Assembly: GCA_034114085.1 (NCBI GenBank)
Contig: JAXEWB010000002.1
Location: 1-64,000 of the forward strand
Direction: 5' to 3'
DNA: 64,000 nt
Origin: Spiro-02 sp034114085
GTDB lineage: Bacteria > Spirochaetota > Spirochaetia > Sphaerochaetales > Sphaerochaetaceae
Position numbers and translations under genes: made by a program. The first letter of the stretch is position 1; each line of letters opens with the position of its first letter. Below the pieces are notes generated by a model. The model ran no database searches, was not told the DNA's origin, and saw only the letters and a list, made by a program, of their open reading frames with translations. Shown here piece after piece: positions 26,321 to 35,860 of the stretch.

Positions 26321-26719
26321 TCAAAGCGGAGGCAGATCACCGAGATCGTCGAGAGAATCCAAGGCGTCGTCAGCCAGTTCAGGTTCTTCGTCCAATTCGA
26401 TTTCATCGATCGTGACTCCATCCTGGGTCGTATAGCTTTCAGCTTCTTCAAGCTCCTGCGCCGATAGCGTATCGAAGAGATCGACGTCATCGAGGCCTTC
26501 GATGCCAGACAGAGTGTCAAGGGCGCTAGCAATGCTTTCCTCAACGATCTTGTTGCTCTGGGTGAAGCTTTCTACATATTCTTCAAGCTCCGCGTTGTGG
26601 GTCTTCACCAAATCGAATTTTTCCTGAAGAGCGGCTTTTTCCTTCCTCAGCATTTCGATCAGGAAGGCGGCCTTCTTGATTCGCAGTTCCAACAGCTGCA
26701 TGCTATCCAGTGTCGACAT
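26321..26719 (-). CDS. Small coiled-coil protein, ZapB-like
   Basis: A 132-residue acidic protein. Residues 5-60 form a strong heptad coiled coil (LELRIKKAAFLIEMLRKEK, LVKTHNAELEEYVESF); the rest is Asp/Glu-rich and probably disordered (for example LDDVDLFDTLSAQELEEAE). The N-terminal half resembles division-site coiled-coil proteins of the ZapB kind, but this rests on pattern only. The ATG at 26719 has GAGGAGGAA upstream. It lies downstream of infC-rpmI-rplT and upstream of the 6S gene. Confidence 0.7.
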   Translation of the reverse strand: MSTLDSMQLLELRIKKAAFLIEMLRKEKAALQEKFDLVKTHNAELEEYVESFTQSNKIVEESIASALDTLSGIEGLDDVDLFDTLSAQELEEAESYTTQDGVTIDEIELDEEPELADDALDSLDDLGDLPPL

Positions 26720-26911
26720 CGCTATTCCTCCTCGCCTGGAAAATGTCTATTGATTCATAGTCATTACGATATTCAGATAGAGACATATTACCTTGCTCAG
26801 GTTTCATGGGCAAGAGAAATCGCCCATTATTCCATCGCATTCTATATTTTATGTCTGTTTCAGATACTGAAAGTATAGATAATTCAATATCGCCCAATGC
26901 CGGATTATCAA

Positions 26912-26938
26912 TCGACCCTACCGCAAGGGTAGGGTCGA
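26912..26938 (-). other. Perfect hairpin downstream of rplT
   Basis: CGACCCTACC and GGTAGGGTCG are perfectly complementary around a short loop. On the minus strand no T-run follows, so it may be a processing or attenuation hairpin between rplT and the coiled-coil gene rather than a full terminator. Confidence 0.6.
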
Positions 26939-26962
26939 CGTTGAAAAACAAAAAGGATTGGC

Positions 26963-27322
26963 TTAGTTGGCCAAGACTCCCTTGACCTGGGAAACCAGGG
27001 TGGAGAAAGTCGCCTTGTCCTCGATAGCCATATTGGAAAGAGCCTTGCGGTTGATCTCAATGTTGGCGAGCTTCAGGCCGTGCATGAACTGGGAGTAATT
27101 AAGCCCCTCAGCCTGTACAGCGGCGCTGATTCTTGCAATCCAGAGCTTGCGGAAATCACGCTTGCGCTCTTTCCTGCCCCGGTAAGCATACTGGCCAGCC
27201 TTCGCCACTGCGTCTTTTGCGACGCGGTTGTTCGTGCTTCTGCGGCCATAATAGCCTTTCGCCTGCTCAAGAATCTTCTTCCTTCTATCCTTGTGTTTGG
27301 TTCCGTCTACTGCTCTTGGCAT
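26963..27322 (-). CDS. rplT: 50S ribosomal protein L20
   Basis: Assembly-initiating protein of the large subunit that binds 23S rRNA. The start RAVDGTKHKDRRKKILEQAKG and the segments YAYRGRKERKRDFRKLWIARI and NYSQFMHGLK are diagnostic. 119 residues, normal. Last gene of infC-rpmI-rplT; L20 often represses this operon through the leader in other bacteria, but no mimic of its binding site was identified here. Confidence 0.98.
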   Translation of the reverse strand: MPRAVDGTKHKDRRKKILEQAKGYYGRRSTNNRVAKDAVAKAGQYAYRGRKERKRDFRKLWIARISAAVQAEGLNYSQFMHGLKLANIEINRKALSNMAIEDKATFSTLVSQVKGVLAN

Positions 27323-27336
27323 ATTCTCACCCTACC

Positions 27337-27534
27337 TTATGCGTATGGAAGCAAGACTTTGACTTTCTTTGCTTCTACGTCGCTGAGGATGCCAGAAGCG
27401 CGGAGATCTCTCTTGCGCTTGCTGCTCTTCTTGGTGAGAATATGGCGCAGGCCCTGCTTCTTATAGCGAACCTTGCCAGTCCCGGTGACCCTGTACCGCT
27501 TCGCGGCGGCCTTTCTTGTTTTCATCTTTGGCAT
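27337..27534 (-). CDS. rpmI: 50S ribosomal protein L35
   Basis: 65 residues, highly basic, starting PKMKTRKAAAKRYRVTGTGK and containing the RHILTKKSSKRKRDLR block of L35. It is 14 bases upstream of rplT in the standard infC operon. Confidence 0.98.
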   Translation of the reverse strand: MPKMKTRKAAAKRYRVTGTGKVRYKKQGLRHILTKKSSKRKRDLRASGILSDVEAKKVKVLLPYA

Positions 27535-27613
27535 GATAACCTCTTTGCGCCCTCAAGGAACAAGAACCCCTGGAGCTGCTATGTTCAACATCCCGTACGG
27601 GATACTGTTCGCC

Positions 27614-28156
27614 TTATTGTTTCTTTACGGGGGCGCTCTTTGTCGGGCTGACGATGATGGACATCATCTTGCCTTCCATGGACGCTCCCTTGTCAAGGTT
27701 GAAACCTACACCATTTTCAGTGAGGATTTCAAGTATCTTGTCCAGGACGACCTTGCCTAGCTCGGTATGCGCAAGTTCGCGGCCCCGGAAACGGATGCTT
27801 ATCTTGACCTTGTTTCCTTCCGCGAGGAAATCAGAGATGAACTTGGACTTGGTTTCGAGGTCGTGCTTCTCAATCTTGGGCTGCATCCTGATTTCTTTGA
27901 CCTTGATGACAGTCTGGTTCTTCTTCGCATCCCTGATGCGCTTTTCCTGCTCATATCGGTACTTGCCGAAATCAAGAACCTTACAGACCGGCGGCTCCGC
28001 GTTTGGTGATACCTCTACAAGGTCCAATCCCGCTTCTTCCGCAAGCTGTACGGCGTCGTAAACGCTCATGACTCCCCGCTGCGTACCATCTGCGTCGATG
28101 ACGAACACTTCTCTAGCACGGATCTGTCTATTGATCCTCAAATCCTTCGTAGCCAA
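27614..28156 (-). CDS. infC: Translation initiation factor IF-3
   Basis: Binds the 30S subunit and controls initiator tRNA selection. Two domains are visible: the N-domain DLRINRQIRAREVFVIDADG...VEVSPNAEPPVCKVLDFGKYRYE, a basic linker, and the C-domain with KFISDFLAEGNKVKISIRFRGRE. The likely start is a TTG at about 28156 preceded by GAGGAG five bases away, giving 180 residues (ATKDLRINR). An upstream in-frame GTG at 28213 would add a hydrophobic leader never seen in IF-3. Rare start codons are a known trait of infC and serve autoregulation. Confidence 0.96.
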   Translation of the reverse strand: MATKDLRINRQIRAREVFVIDADGTQRGVMSVYDAVQLAEEAGLDLVEVSPNAEPPVCKVLDFGKYRYEQEKRIRDAKKNQTVIKVKEIRMQPKIEKHDLETKSKFISDFLAEGNKVKISIRFRGRELAHTELGKVVLDKILEILTENGVGFNLDKGASMEGKMMSIIVSPTKSAPVKKQ

Positions 28157-28228
28157 TCGATCTCCTCGTTTTTTTTTGGAAAAAACCACAATAAAAGAAT
28201 ATGCAGACTTCACAAGCCTCAGTTTGAG

Positions 28229-28257
28229 AATATATCACGAAGCCATATGCGTGTCAA
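28229..28257 (-). promoter_or_regulatory. Sigma-70-type promoter of infC-rpmI-rplT
   Basis: On the minus strand TTGACA (28257-28252) and TATATT (28234-28229) are separated by 17 bases, a near-consensus pair. Transcription would begin near 28222, giving a leader of about 65 bases before the infC start. Confidence 0.78.
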
Positions 28258-28550
28258 AGTCCATGGCATGTGTATTCGACGGAAAATCGATATTATTGCA
28301 TGAATGGCGTACCTACGGAGATAATGAACACTTTTTTATAAAAATGATGGAAAAAAAGAGAAAAGTTCTGTCAGAAGCCTTGTTCTTTATTTACAGGAAA
28401 ATCATTTTTGTATAGATTGGTCAACGGTAAATATTGTCCTATGGTGATATTCGCCCGTTGCCTCCGTAGTGGGGACGCATTCTTGATGATACACTGAAGC
28501 AGTTCAGTACAAGATAAAGAACTAGATATAGACAGACAATGGAGAATCTC

Positions 28551-31217
28551 ATGAAAAATTCATTCCAGAAAAAAGGTATGCTCGTCTGTGCCTGCGTGTT
28601 CATGGTGTCGCTGGCGCTTATGACAGGATGCTCTGATACCAGCAATCAGAAAAGCATAACAATCATGTTGCCTGGTTCGGAAGGGTCAGGACGAACCGTC
28701 CTTCCTCCTTCCGGAGATTATGAAGCTCTCCCTAAGATATATACAATCATCGTCGAGGGGGGCGGTACTACCCAGTCTTTGGATGTCTTGCCTGACGCGG
28801 GTACCGCTACGTTCAACGTCTTGTTGGGAACGTACACGGTAAAAGTCACTGGATATGATACCTTGGATAAACAGCTTGCCATCATGTACGGTGAGCAGGG
28901 GATTTCCGTGACGGCCAATGGCAACAATACTTTTGAGGTCGCGCTGGATGTCATTTCCACTGGTGATGTGAAGGGGCGTGTGACCGTTCTTCTTGACTGG
29001 TCGGCTACCGGAAAAACTGTTGATAAGGTTACGCTTGTCGATGCAAGGACTTGGGAACCTGTTGCTGACCAGACCGTTGGCGCCGGTAGCGATACGGTTC
29101 GTTTTTCCCAGCCGGTTCCTGTGACCGATGGTCGGATGATGCAGTTCTATTTGTGGAATGGCGATCGTCTTATGGGAACGTCGATCATGGAGTTGTATCG
29201 TGTTGTCGCGGGCCAGACTTCTTACGCTTCGTCTCAGAAATACAACAAGGAAACAGGTGAACTGGCGTTGGGTCAGTATGAGATCAAGACCTTCCCCAAT
29301 GCGGTGCCTGTCTACGATGTTGCGATTGATTACGATCTGAATGATTATTCGACGTTGGATTTGACTTGGAAAGTACCCTCGTCCTATTCAAAGATAGAAA
29401 TTAAATTCTACAAGACCTCTGATGGAATCGCTTCGGTAGAGCCTATTGAAATTACCAAGGAGAATATGACTGGCTTCTTGAAAGAGGGCTCTTCAGATAC
29501 ATATCATTATTCATTCCCATCTTTAGTCAGCAAGGTTGAGTACACAGCTTCCATCGTTACGTATCAAGCCCGGGGGTATATCGCTGAACCTGTGGTTGTC
29601 AGCAAGAGTACTCCTGTCGCGGCTACTGGCGTTGCGATTCAGGCCGTTCCCGCAGATGCATTATCCGCGTTCTCGGTCTACAGCTCTTACCAGCTTGTCC
29701 CTGTCCTGACGCCTGAGGATGCGACGGATATGGGATTTGTCTGGTCTGTAGACGATGAAAGTGTTTTGACTGTCAATAATGGGTTCGTCTATGGCGTTTC
29801 CGCAGGGAAATCCAAGGTCGCTGTAACGTCGTTGAACAGTAATAGAACGGCGAGCCTTGATTTTGTCGTTCGGTTGGCTACTCCCGGCAATGTCATGGCT
29901 GAAGCCGTCGCTGAAGGTATCTCGGTATCCTGGGGACATGTCGATGGAGCGGAAAAATATGAAATCTGGCGTTCTGTTGACGGGGCTTTCTCTGAAAAAC
30001 TGACGGAAGCGTTGCCGACGGACACTGCATATCTGGATACATCCATCTGGACTGGAAAGAGTTATTCATATGCCGTCAAGGCTGTCGGAACAGCTTCTGG
30101 CGTGGTGGTTGACAGCCTTGTGAGTAGCTATACATCTGCCGTTACTCCCGCGGAACCCACGTTGACGATTGTCCTGCCGACTGGAACAACTGATATTGCG
30201 GCGGCTTTTACTGGTATATCGGAGGGCGTTTCCTATGTGCTGGGTGAATCGGGGGTCACTGTTGAAATAGCTGAAATCGAAGGTGTAAGTGATTATGCCT
30301 GGTATTTGAATGCGGAAAAGATCGATATTGCCGATGGCGCGTCCCCAAGACGTGTGACAGTCACCGCTTCGACTCCTGGTTTGTCGCGGGAAACCATTGG
30401 CGCGGCCCAGGACTTGATGCTGGTTGTTGCAAAGGATGGTGAACAGTTCTCCGCTACAATTCGATTCTATGTCGTAAACAATCCTGTGACCAGCGTTGCG
30501 TTCAGTTCCGCTAATGGTACGTTGGTAGCCACGGACAGCCCCGTAAAGCTGTCCGCTTCCGTCATACCTTCCAACGCAGATGTCAAGGATCTGGTCTGGA
30601 CCAGCCTTGATGAAGATGTCGCGACAGTTTCTTTGGATGGGACCGTGACCGCGTTGAAAGAGGGGACTGCGACAATTAGAGCCACCGCCGGAGCTGATTC
30701 CCGCTATTATGCGGATTGCGAAGTTACCTGCTATGTCCCGCTGACTCATGAGACTTTCTTGAATTATGTGAATGGGTTCTTGAAGACTCAGCTGCAAGCG
30801 GCTGATACGCAGTTTGGTGGCGACTGGTGGCAGCCATCGGGTGCGAAGTATAGCAATTCAGATGAAACTGTAACGGTAAACGCATCTTCAAAAACTTCTC
30901 AGAATGATGGAACGACAAAATTCCTGAACTATGTTCCCGCTACGGAATTTGGACATTGGATACTGTCTAGTGATGATATATACACTCATGCCGCCAATGG
31001 TGGCGGCGCCGGATATTTAGGAACTGATCCCTTGCAATATGTCGGTTCTCAAAACAAAGGTACCATTACCGTTACCCTGCCATACAACCAAGGAACGGGT
31101 TCGGTCAAATACAATTCTGTTGTAGTCAATGGTACTCGGTCCGGTTCGTATGATGTGACGCTCAATGGGGGCGCTCGCAATATCGTTGATTCTGATGCCG
31201 TTACAAAGTGCTTTTAA
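28551..31217 (+). CDS. Surface lipoprotein with BIG2/Ig-like and fibronectin-like domains
   Basis: An 888-residue predicted surface lipoprotein. The signal peptide ends at lipobox LMTGC. Visible modules: a beta-rich N-terminal region (about 30-340), a BIG2-type domain near 355-445 (LTPEDATDMGFVWSVDDESVLTVNNG), an FN3-like domain (VSWGHVDGAEKYEIWRS, about 450-540), a further Ig-like region, and a second BIG2 domain (VIPSNADVKDLVWTSLDEDVATV, about 650-725). The last 150 residues are Gly/Asn/Thr-rich and end with a Cys. The ATG at 28551 has GGAGAA upstream. The 3' end overlaps the region before the downstream paralogue. Probably adhesive or structural. Confidence 0.85.
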   Translation: MKNSFQKKGMLVCACVFMVSLALMTGCSDTSNQKSITIMLPGSEGSGRTVLPPSGDYEALPKIYTIIVEGGGTTQSLDVLPDAGTATFNVLLGTYTVKVTGYDTLDKQLAIMYGEQGISVTANGNNTFEVALDVISTGDVKGRVTVLLDWSATGKTVDKVTLVDARTWEPVADQTVGAGSDTVRFSQPVPVTDGRMMQFYLWNGDRLMGTSIMELYRVVAGQTSYASSQKYNKETGELALGQYEIKTFPNAVPVYDVAIDYDLNDYSTLDLTWKVPSSYSKIEIKFYKTSDGIASVEPIEITKENMTGFLKEGSSDTYHYSFPSLVSKVEYTASIVTYQARGYIAEPVVVSKSTPVAATGVAIQAVPADALSAFSVYSSYQLVPVLTPEDATDMGFVWSVDDESVLTVNNGFVYGVSAGKSKVAVTSLNSNRTASLDFVVRLATPGNVMAEAVAEGISVSWGHVDGAEKYEIWRSVDGAFSEKLTEALPTDTAYLDTSIWTGKSYSYAVKAVGTASGVVVDSLVSSYTSAVTPAEPTLTIVLPTGTTDIAAAFTGISEGVSYVLGESGVTVEIAEIEGVSDYAWYLNAEKIDIADGASPRRVTVTASTPGLSRETIGAAQDLMLVVAKDGEQFSATIRFYVVNNPVTSVAFSSANGTLVATDSPVKLSASVIPSNADVKDLVWTSLDEDVATVSLDGTVTALKEGTATIRATAGADSRYYADCEVTCYVPLTHETFLNYVNGFLKTQLQAADTQFGGDWWQPSGAKYSNSDETVTVNASSKTSQNDGTTKFLNYVPATEFGHWILSSDDIYTHAANGGGAGYLGTDPLQYVGSQNKGTITVTLPYNQGTGSVKYNSVVVNGTRSGSYDVTLNGGARNIVDSDAVTKCF

Positions 31218-31237
31218 TGGGAATAGGTAGGAGCGAG

Positions 31238-34099
31238 ATGATAAAGCGTTTTGCCAAATTACAACTCGGAAGTCTGTTCCTTCTGCTATTGTTCCTCCTC
31301 TCCGGCTGCCAGGACACCAGCGACCTGACCTTCAGGGCGGTGGTGAAGGGGCGGTTGCCCGGTGGCATGAACTCCAGGACCGTAATGCCCCAGGAGGGGT
31401 ATGCGGCACCTGGATACTATGTCGCCACGTTGACGTCGAAAGTCGGTTCAAAGACCTATTCCGGGGCGACTTCGGATATTTCCGGGGGTATCGTAGTCGA
31501 CGGTATTTCCGCGGGTTCCTACACGTTGAAAGTCGATGGCTACGCCAGCGAAGCAGACCGGACATGGATGATGACGGGTTCCATCACTGCTGATATCTAT
31601 TATAGTACGACCATGGAATTTACCGTTCCGATCGATGTCATCTCCTCCGGCGACGGGCTTACCAGTACTGTCGCAATCGACATCGACTGGTCCGGTACAA
31701 GCAAGCGGATCGATACCGTCGAGCTATATGTTTCCGATTCTCCCGATAGCAGTACGCTTGAAACATGGACGAAGGTCGCCACGCAGGAGATTGAATTCGT
31801 CGATTCCAATCCTGGCCGCATGTCGTTCAGCCAGCAGGTTCCTGTCAGCCCGGAGAAATTCATGAAGTTCCTGTACTACGAGAACGGGCGGTGCATCGGA
31901 TATTCTGAACCTGAACTTGCTCATTTCTATTCCGGACAGGTGGCGACCACCAGCGTTCCATCCCGATATGTCTACGACGATGCGAACAATCCGTTCCGTC
32001 TGGCCTTGAATATCACTGACATCAATCTTTCATATGGCGATGATGATGCGTCGCTCGTCCTGTCCTGGGTGAATCCCTATGTATATGACAAAATAGTCAT
32101 TACTCATTGGCAAACCGCACAGGAAGCTGACAAGGCGACGCTGGAGATTAATAAGGATGCCGTGTCTCAATATCTGGACACCGACTCCCAGCGGATGCGT
32201 GTAGCTTTTACCGACTTGGAAAAAGAGACTGAATATACCTTTGAAATCTATGTGGTTCATAGTACGGGACAGCATTCAGAACATGCGTTCAAGAGTCTTG
32301 CCACCGCGACGCTCGTAAAGACGATCACGCTGAAAAATTCCCTCAGCCTTGATGAACAGAAACATTTTACTCCGGGAATGTCTTGTACTGTTTCGGCGGA
32401 ATATTCACCCTCCGACGCAACGCTTGGCGATGGTTTCATCTGGAAGTCCAGCGATACCGCCATCGCCACCGTTGAGGCCCTCGATGCGACTCAGGCGAAA
32501 GTGACCGCGGTAGGTCCGGGGAAAGCCACTATCACCTGTACCGCGCCTGTCGGTACTGTGAAGTCCATGGAGAATGTCCTTGTATCCTTCAACAGTCCGA
32601 CGGGATTGACAGTTGAGCAGGTAGAAAAAGGTGTTTCTCTTACATGGCAGGACAATAATTCCGGTATCAGCGGATACAGAGTCTATCGCAGTAAGGATTC
32701 TGGTAGTTTTGTACAGATCGCCGAGGTCGCCGCCGGGACAAAAGCATATTCGGATACTCTCATGCAGTCTGGTGGTTCTTATAGCTATAAGGTCGCCGCA
32801 TACGGTACGATTGACGAAGTTGAATGTGAGAGCCTGTCGGAAGCTTCGGCGGTTGTAGCGATCAAGAATCCGACGATTTCCATCGTATTGCCGGAAGCGC
32901 CTTCCGACATCAGCGCTGTGTTCAGCCAGTATAGCGGTACGACGTTCTTCGCCGATGAAGAACTTGTTATAGAACTGACTGCGCCGATTGCCAACGCGAG
33001 CCACTATCGCTGGTATCTCAACGGTACGCAACTGGTCGCGGGAGACTATGCCGCGGTGAAATCCATCATCATCAGCAAGAATACCAATGGTATCAACCTG
33101 ACGCAGGTCGCCCCGATGCAGGATCTCATGCTGGTCGTGACGGTCGGTGACATGGATTTCTCCAGTACCCTGCGCGTCTATATGGTGGACAAGGAGCAGA
33201 TTGTCGATGTCTCTGAAATTCAGTTGTCTGCGCCAGCCAGAATCACATATGGCGAACCTCGGAATGTAGCCGCGACTATTTTGCCGACCGACGCCACCGT
33301 CAAGAATCTGACATGGAGCAGCAGCGATGAGTCTGTCGCTTCCGTCGATAGGGAAGGGCTGGTGACCGTCCACAAGTCAGGCTCTGTTCGGATTACCGCC
33401 ACTAGCGAAGTTTCCAACGTCTCCGCCACGACCGGGGAGATTGAGTGCTATGTGCCGGTCGCGTCGGTGGAGATTCAGACTCCTGTACGCGATTATGTCT
33501 TTGTAGATGGGTTCAAGGGCTACAAACAGATACAGTTGTCTGCGGATGTCGTTTCTATGGCAGGTGTTTCCATTGCGGCGACAAATACTGCCATCATGTG
33601 GGAAAGCTCTGATACCGCAATCGCTCAGATTGATTCTACTGGAATCGTGACGGCGGTCGGCGATGGCTCCGTAACCATTACTGTACGTAGTGACGAGGAC
33701 CATTCAATCACAGCTGCCATCGATATTGTTTCTGCCGTTGGACAGCTTGCCAAAAACGGAACGAGTGTTACTTCAAAATCTGAAGTAACTACTACTGGCG
33801 CTGCGGGTAATGGAAATGACTATACGTTCTCGATTTCATATCCTTCTCTGGATGTAACCAAACTCGGTTATACACATGCGTGGACGCTGGCGGATGGATT
33901 CAATGAAGATGGTTCGACCAAGGGGGAGGATTCTGATAGAGGATCGGCTGGTATCCGTCTTCGGCTAACAGGTGAATTGACTAACACTTCCGTGAATCTC
34001 AACCGCCAGGCGAATGCCGGGAAACCATATTTGGTTGCAAAACTTCTCGATGCCGATGGTGATGTAGTGATGCAGACTTGGTGTCGAGTTGTTCCATAA
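31238..34099 (+). CDS. Paralogous surface lipoprotein with BIG2/Ig-like domains
   Basis: A 953-residue lipoprotein (lipobox LLSGC), paralogous to the gene immediately upstream: the same order of an N-terminal region, BIG2 (YSPSDATLGDGFIWKSSDTAI), FN3-like (LTWQDNNSGISGYRVYRSKDSG), Ig-like and BIG2 (ILPTDATVKNLTWSSSDESVASV) modules. Two further BIG2-like units include TAIMWESSDTAIAQIDSTG. The C-terminal 120 residues differ from the first paralogue. The ATG at 31238 is preceded by TAGGAG. A strong terminator follows at 34157. The pair probably arose by tandem duplication and may be antigenically variable, which sequence alone cannot show. Confidence 0.85.
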   Translation: MIKRFAKLQLGSLFLLLLFLLSGCQDTSDLTFRAVVKGRLPGGMNSRTVMPQEGYAAPGYYVATLTSKVGSKTYSGATSDISGGIVVDGISAGSYTLKVDGYASEADRTWMMTGSITADIYYSTTMEFTVPIDVISSGDGLTSTVAIDIDWSGTSKRIDTVELYVSDSPDSSTLETWTKVATQEIEFVDSNPGRMSFSQQVPVSPEKFMKFLYYENGRCIGYSEPELAHFYSGQVATTSVPSRYVYDDANNPFRLALNITDINLSYGDDDASLVLSWVNPYVYDKIVITHWQTAQEADKATLEINKDAVSQYLDTDSQRMRVAFTDLEKETEYTFEIYVVHSTGQHSEHAFKSLATATLVKTITLKNSLSLDEQKHFTPGMSCTVSAEYSPSDATLGDGFIWKSSDTAIATVEALDATQAKVTAVGPGKATITCTAPVGTVKSMENVLVSFNSPTGLTVEQVEKGVSLTWQDNNSGISGYRVYRSKDSGSFVQIAEVAAGTKAYSDTLMQSGGSYSYKVAAYGTIDEVECESLSEASAVVAIKNPTISIVLPEAPSDISAVFSQYSGTTFFADEELVIELTAPIANASHYRWYLNGTQLVAGDYAAVKSIIISKNTNGINLTQVAPMQDLMLVVTVGDMDFSSTLRVYMVDKEQIVDVSEIQLSAPARITYGEPRNVAATILPTDATVKNLTWSSSDESVASVDREGLVTVHKSGSVRITATSEVSNVSATTGEIECYVPVASVEIQTPVRDYVFVDGFKGYKQIQLSADVVSMAGVSIAATNTAIMWESSDTAIAQIDSTGIVTAVGDGSVTITVRSDEDHSITAAIDIVSAVGQLAKNGTSVTSKSEVTTTGAAGNGNDYTFSISYPSLDVTKLGYTHAWTLADGFNEDGSTKGEDSDRGSAGIRLRLTGELTNTSVNLNRQANAGKPYLVAKLLDADGDVVMQTWCRVVP

Positions 34100-34156
34100 C
34101 GGTTTTCTGGTTTTGTAGATAACTCGTTTTTTTTACAAAAGTTTTGACAGATACAA

Positions 34157-34193
34157 TGACCGCCGCGCCATCTTCGGAGCGGCGGTCATTTTT
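34157..34193 (+). terminator. Intrinsic terminator after the lipoprotein pair
   Basis: TGACCGCCGC pairs perfectly with GCGGCGGTCA around a GCCATCTTCGGA loop, followed by TTTTTAT. Confidence 0.95.
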
Positions 34194-34226
34194 ATGGCAT
34201 CGGTCTGACGATAGGGGTTTTACTAC

Positions 34227-34514
34227 CTACAACGTAGCGATCTCTTGTTCGGAAAGCCCCGTATAACGACTGATGCTTCCGATAGGCACGACATCCAGCT
34301 TCATCTCTTTTGCAGAATCTTTTGGTAAGTTCAAATTATGGCATTTTCTTTGTGCTGCCCACCACGCTTTCGCTTTAATATCATAAAAACAGACACCTTT
34401 TCCACACCAAGAAGTTGAATCTCCTTGTATTAGAAAACCATTTTTCAATACTGCATTCGCAAATTTCTTGGTTGTTCCATGACACAGGTCTCTATAAGAC
34501 TCGTGATAGTCCAT
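34227..34514 (-). CDS. Small hypothetical protein, possible ADP-ribosyltransferase-like fragment
   Basis: 95 residues, AT-rich compared with its neighbours. The N-terminal segment LCHGTTKKFANAVLKNGF followed by GKGVCFYDIKAKAWWAA resembles the HGT...GF...GxGxYFY...A...WA pattern seen in small PARP/ART-like or DUF3990-type proteins. The similarity is weak and the protein seems shortened after the second block. No strong ribosome site precedes the ATG at 34514. It lies convergent to the lipoprotein gene in a base-composition dip (about 34110-34640), which suggests a transferred or decaying gene. Confidence 0.5.
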   Translation of the reverse strand: MDYHESYRDLCHGTTKKFANAVLKNGFLIQGDSTSWCGKGVCFYDIKAKAWWAAQRKCHNLNLPKDSAKEMKLDVVPIGSISRYTGLSEQEIATL

Positions 34515-34660
34515 TCTCGGTTCATCCGAATTGAATTTTTTTACTAGATGTAAAACACGACAGTAACCTCATTATAGTGGTAGAAACATTCCCGTCAATC
34601 GAAACACATTCTTTGGTACCATTTTTGTCGTGGCAACTGGTCGATCCTCAATGACTGGAA

Positions 34661-35860
34661 TCATTGAGCGGCGTTGTCTCCGGCTGTTCCGGTATTGTCA
34701 CCGGCTGTTCCGTCTCCGGCACTCTGGCTTGCCATGGCCTTCCTCATCTCTCTGGCGGCTATTTCTTCCCTGATCAGCTTGTAGCAGACGGAGGTCGTCG
34801 GTACGGCGAACACCATCCCGGCCAAGCCCCCCAGGCCTCCGCCGACCATCACCGCGGCGAAAACCCAGATCGCCGGGAGTCCGACGGACGAACCCACGAC
34901 ACGGGGATAGATCAGGTTCCCCTCGATTTGTTGGAGGATAATGAGATAGATGACGAACCCGAGCGCCGTCAGCGGGTTGACCATGGCGATCATGAACGCG
35001 CCCACGCCCGCGCCGAGGAACGCGCCGACAATTGGAATCAACGCCGTCACGCCGACGAGGGCGCCTATCATCACCGCATACGGCATCCTGAAAATCAGCA
35101 TCCCAATGGCGCACAGCGTACCGAGAATGACCGCTTCCGTACATTGTCCAACGACGAACTTCGCGAAGGTCTGATACGTGGTCGATGCGATATGCATGAA
35201 ACGTCTCTCGGCCTTGACCGAAATGAACGCCTCAAACAGACGTGAAAACTGGCGGGTCAGTTTTTCTTTGCTCGTCAGGATATAGAGGGCGAAAACCAAC
35301 GCCATGAAGAAATTGATGATGCCGCTGATCCCGCTGGTGATGATCGCCACGGTATTGCTGATCAACTTCGGCGTCCAACCTTGAAGCTTCACAAGCAGGC
35401 TGCTTTGCAGGTTGTTGATGTCGATTCCCCGCTCGTGCAGGAATTCCGCCAGTTGTGGATGCTTGCCGCTATTTTCCGCCCACCAGACATCGAATTTGTC
35501 GAACGCAGTAGACAATGAATCGACAAGGACCTTTCCGCCCTTGATCAATTCTGGAACGACGAGGTTGATGATGAGGTATAAGAGCGCGACGATAATCACG
35601 ATGGACAGCAGGATGCTGACCGGTCGCTTGATTTTCTGCATCCAGGGTTTCTTACATGTACCGAACAGCTTTTCCAGCAGGCTCATCGGAATATTCAGGA
35701 CGAAAGCGATACAACATCCCAAGAACAGAGGGAAAAAGATGGACAGGAAATGTTTCGCCACGCCGATTACGGTGGAGAAGTTCTGTAGCGTACTGTAGAG
35801 CAGAATCAATGCGGCCCCGATGCCCGCCACTTTCCAAAGATGCCTGTACCTGTCCGTCAT
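34661..35860 (-). CDS. AI-2E family transporter (PerM/TqsA-like membrane protein)
   Basis: A 399-residue inner-membrane protein with about seven to eight helices: two near the N terminus, a soluble middle segment (ELIKGGKVLVDSLSTAFDKFD) and a C-terminal bundle with the conserved GALVGVTALIPIVGAFLGAGVGA and IYPRVVGSSVGLPAIWV segments of the family. Family members export quorum signals or exchange ions; the substrate is unknown here. The final 25 residues are a low-complexity GTAGDN-type repeat. The ATG at 35860 has GAGGT seven bases upstream. Confidence 0.92.
   Translation of the reverse strand: MTDRYRHLWKVAGIGAALILLYSTLQNFSTVIGVAKHFLSIFFPLFLGCCIAFVLNIPMSLLEKLFGTCKKPWMQKIKRPVSILLSIVIIVALLYLIINLVVPELIKGGKVLVDSLSTAFDKFDVWWAENSGKHPQLAEFLHERGIDINNLQSSLLVKLQGWTPKLISNTVAIITSGISGIINFFMALVFALYILTSKEKLTRQFSRLFEAFISVKAERRFMHIASTTYQTFAKFVVGQCTEAVILGTLCAIGMLIFRMPYAVMIGALVGVTALIPIVGAFLGAGVGAFMIAMVNPLTALGFVIYLIILQQIEGNLIYPRVVGSSVGLPAIWVFAAVMVGGGLGGLAGMVFAVPTTSVCYKLIREEIAAREMRKAMASQSAGDGTAGDNTGTAGDNAAQ

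Noticed and set aside
26703..26951. 82-residue minus-strand frame upstream of the ZapB-like gene
   Set aside because: Overlaps the start and ribosome site of the coiled-coil gene and the rplT hairpin; no ribosome site of its own.
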